NCBI GenBank assembly: GCA_023136985.1
Contig: JAGLQD010000108.1
Coordinates: 1 to 5,064 of the forward strand
Reading direction: 5' to 3'
From: Candidatus Sabulitectum sp.
GTDB taxonomy: Bacteria > Fermentibacterota > Fermentibacteria > Fermentibacterales > JCC-6
DNA length: 5,064 bases
Shown: piece after piece, positions 5,021 through 5,064 of the stretch
Layout: each line of letters begins with the position of its first letter
Numbering within the stretch: position 1 is the stretch's first letter
Translations under genes and position numbers: made by a program
Notes under the pieces: model-generated
What the model was told of the DNA's origin: nothing
What the model saw: the letters and a program-made list of their open reading frames with translations, nothing else
Databases searched by the model: none

Positions 5021-5064
5021 ACCCCGAAGTATTCCTTGACCTTGGCGAATACCTCATCGCCTGG
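5017..5064 (-). CDS. Antitoxin of the RelE/ParE pair, C-terminal 15 residues only
   Basis: The minus strand from the window edge reads PGDEVFAKVKEYFGV then TGA, in frame, with the TGA overlapping the toxin ATG. The gene order (antitoxin first) and the overlap are as expected for a type II pair. The PGDEVFAKV-like tail resembles the small addiction-module antitoxins that accompany ParE-type toxins, but 15 residues cannot fix the family. The DNA-binding domain and promoter/operator are outside the window. Confidence 0.72.
   Translation of the reverse strand, partial: PGDEVFAKVKEYFGV

Larger units (their letters stand above)
1..5064 (+). mobile_element. Integron gene-cassette array (partial; three complete cassettes and two cut by the window edges)
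   Basis: Four attC-like sites of 82-83 nt divide the window into five cassettes, with cut points after G465, G1830, G3035 and G4560. Each complete cassette begins with an 8-base string whose exact reverse complement opens its own attC: GTTAACTA with TAGTTAAC, GTTATCAT with ATGATAAC, and GTTGTAGA with TCTACAAC. That is what excision of a circle by an integron integrase requires. Forward genes run in the attC direction and are functionally unrelated. No integrase, attI site or Pc promoter is visible, so position within the array is unknown. The similar attC lengths and arms suggest a sedentary chromosomal integron, which is an inference. Confidence 0.88.
4561..5064 (+). mobile_element. Integron cassette 5 (toxin-antitoxin cassette), 5' part only
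   Basis: The cassette starts at the cut in attC 4 and runs off the window. Its first bases complete GTTCTAGA, so its own attC, beyond the right edge, should begin with TCTAGAAC. The genes in it lie on the minus strand, opposite to the array direction. The 163 bases before the toxin stop codon contain no gene that I can see. Confidence 0.78.

Noticed and set aside
1..5064. CRISPR array, tRNA, rRNA or insertion sequence
   Set aside because: The recurring elements are single, about 1.2-1.5 kb apart and pair internally as attC sites; no regular short repeats, tRNA cloverleaf, rRNA or transposase was seen.

Overview
This window is a stretch of an integron gene-cassette array. The evidence is internal: four 82-83 nt elements at about 389-471, 1755-1836, 2959-3041 and 4485-4566 have the architecture of attC recombination sites. 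Each has an outer 7-base box ending in AAC, an outer box beginning with GTT, and inner arms that pair with each other. Each also has two unpaired bases on the 5' arm, six bases apart. The arm sequences differ between sites but pairing is largely kept. The outer box at the end of each complete cassette is an exact 8-base reverse complement of the start of that same cassette, as expected if cassettes are excised as circles cut after the G of GTT. No integrase gene or primary attI site is in the window.

Layout: (1) positions 1-465 are the 3' part of a cassette with the end of an unrecognised gene whose stop codon lies inside its attC. (2) Cassette 466-1830 carries one protein that appears to join an HNH nuclease domain to two PD-(D/E)XK nuclease-like domains, a candidate DNA-targeting defence protein. 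(3) Cassette 1831-3035 carries a predicted lipoprotein with a six-bladed beta-propeller signature. (4) Cassette 3036-4560 carries two genes, a RimJ-like GNAT acetyltransferase and a small protein that may have an NTF2/SnoaL-like fold, followed by about 320 bases without a convincing gene. (5) Positions 4561-5064 are the 5' part of a cassette with a toxin-antitoxin pair on the opposite strand: a complete RelE/ParE-type toxin and the last 15 residues of its antitoxin.

The organism cannot be named. The sequence is AT-leaning. The lipoprotein signal and the beta-propeller family fit a diderm environmental bacterium; such propeller lipoproteins are common in Bacteroidota and several candidate phyla. 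The uniform length and related sequences of the attC sites resemble a sedentary chromosomal integron more than a mobile resistance integron.

The cargo genes are functionally unrelated, as is usual for cassettes. The forward genes start 21-57 bases after their cassette boundary with little room for promoters, so they probably depend on read-through transcription. The toxin-antitoxin pair reads backwards, presumably from its own promoter beyond the right edge, and could help stabilise the array. The most interesting items are the triple-nuclease cassette gene and the attC family itself.
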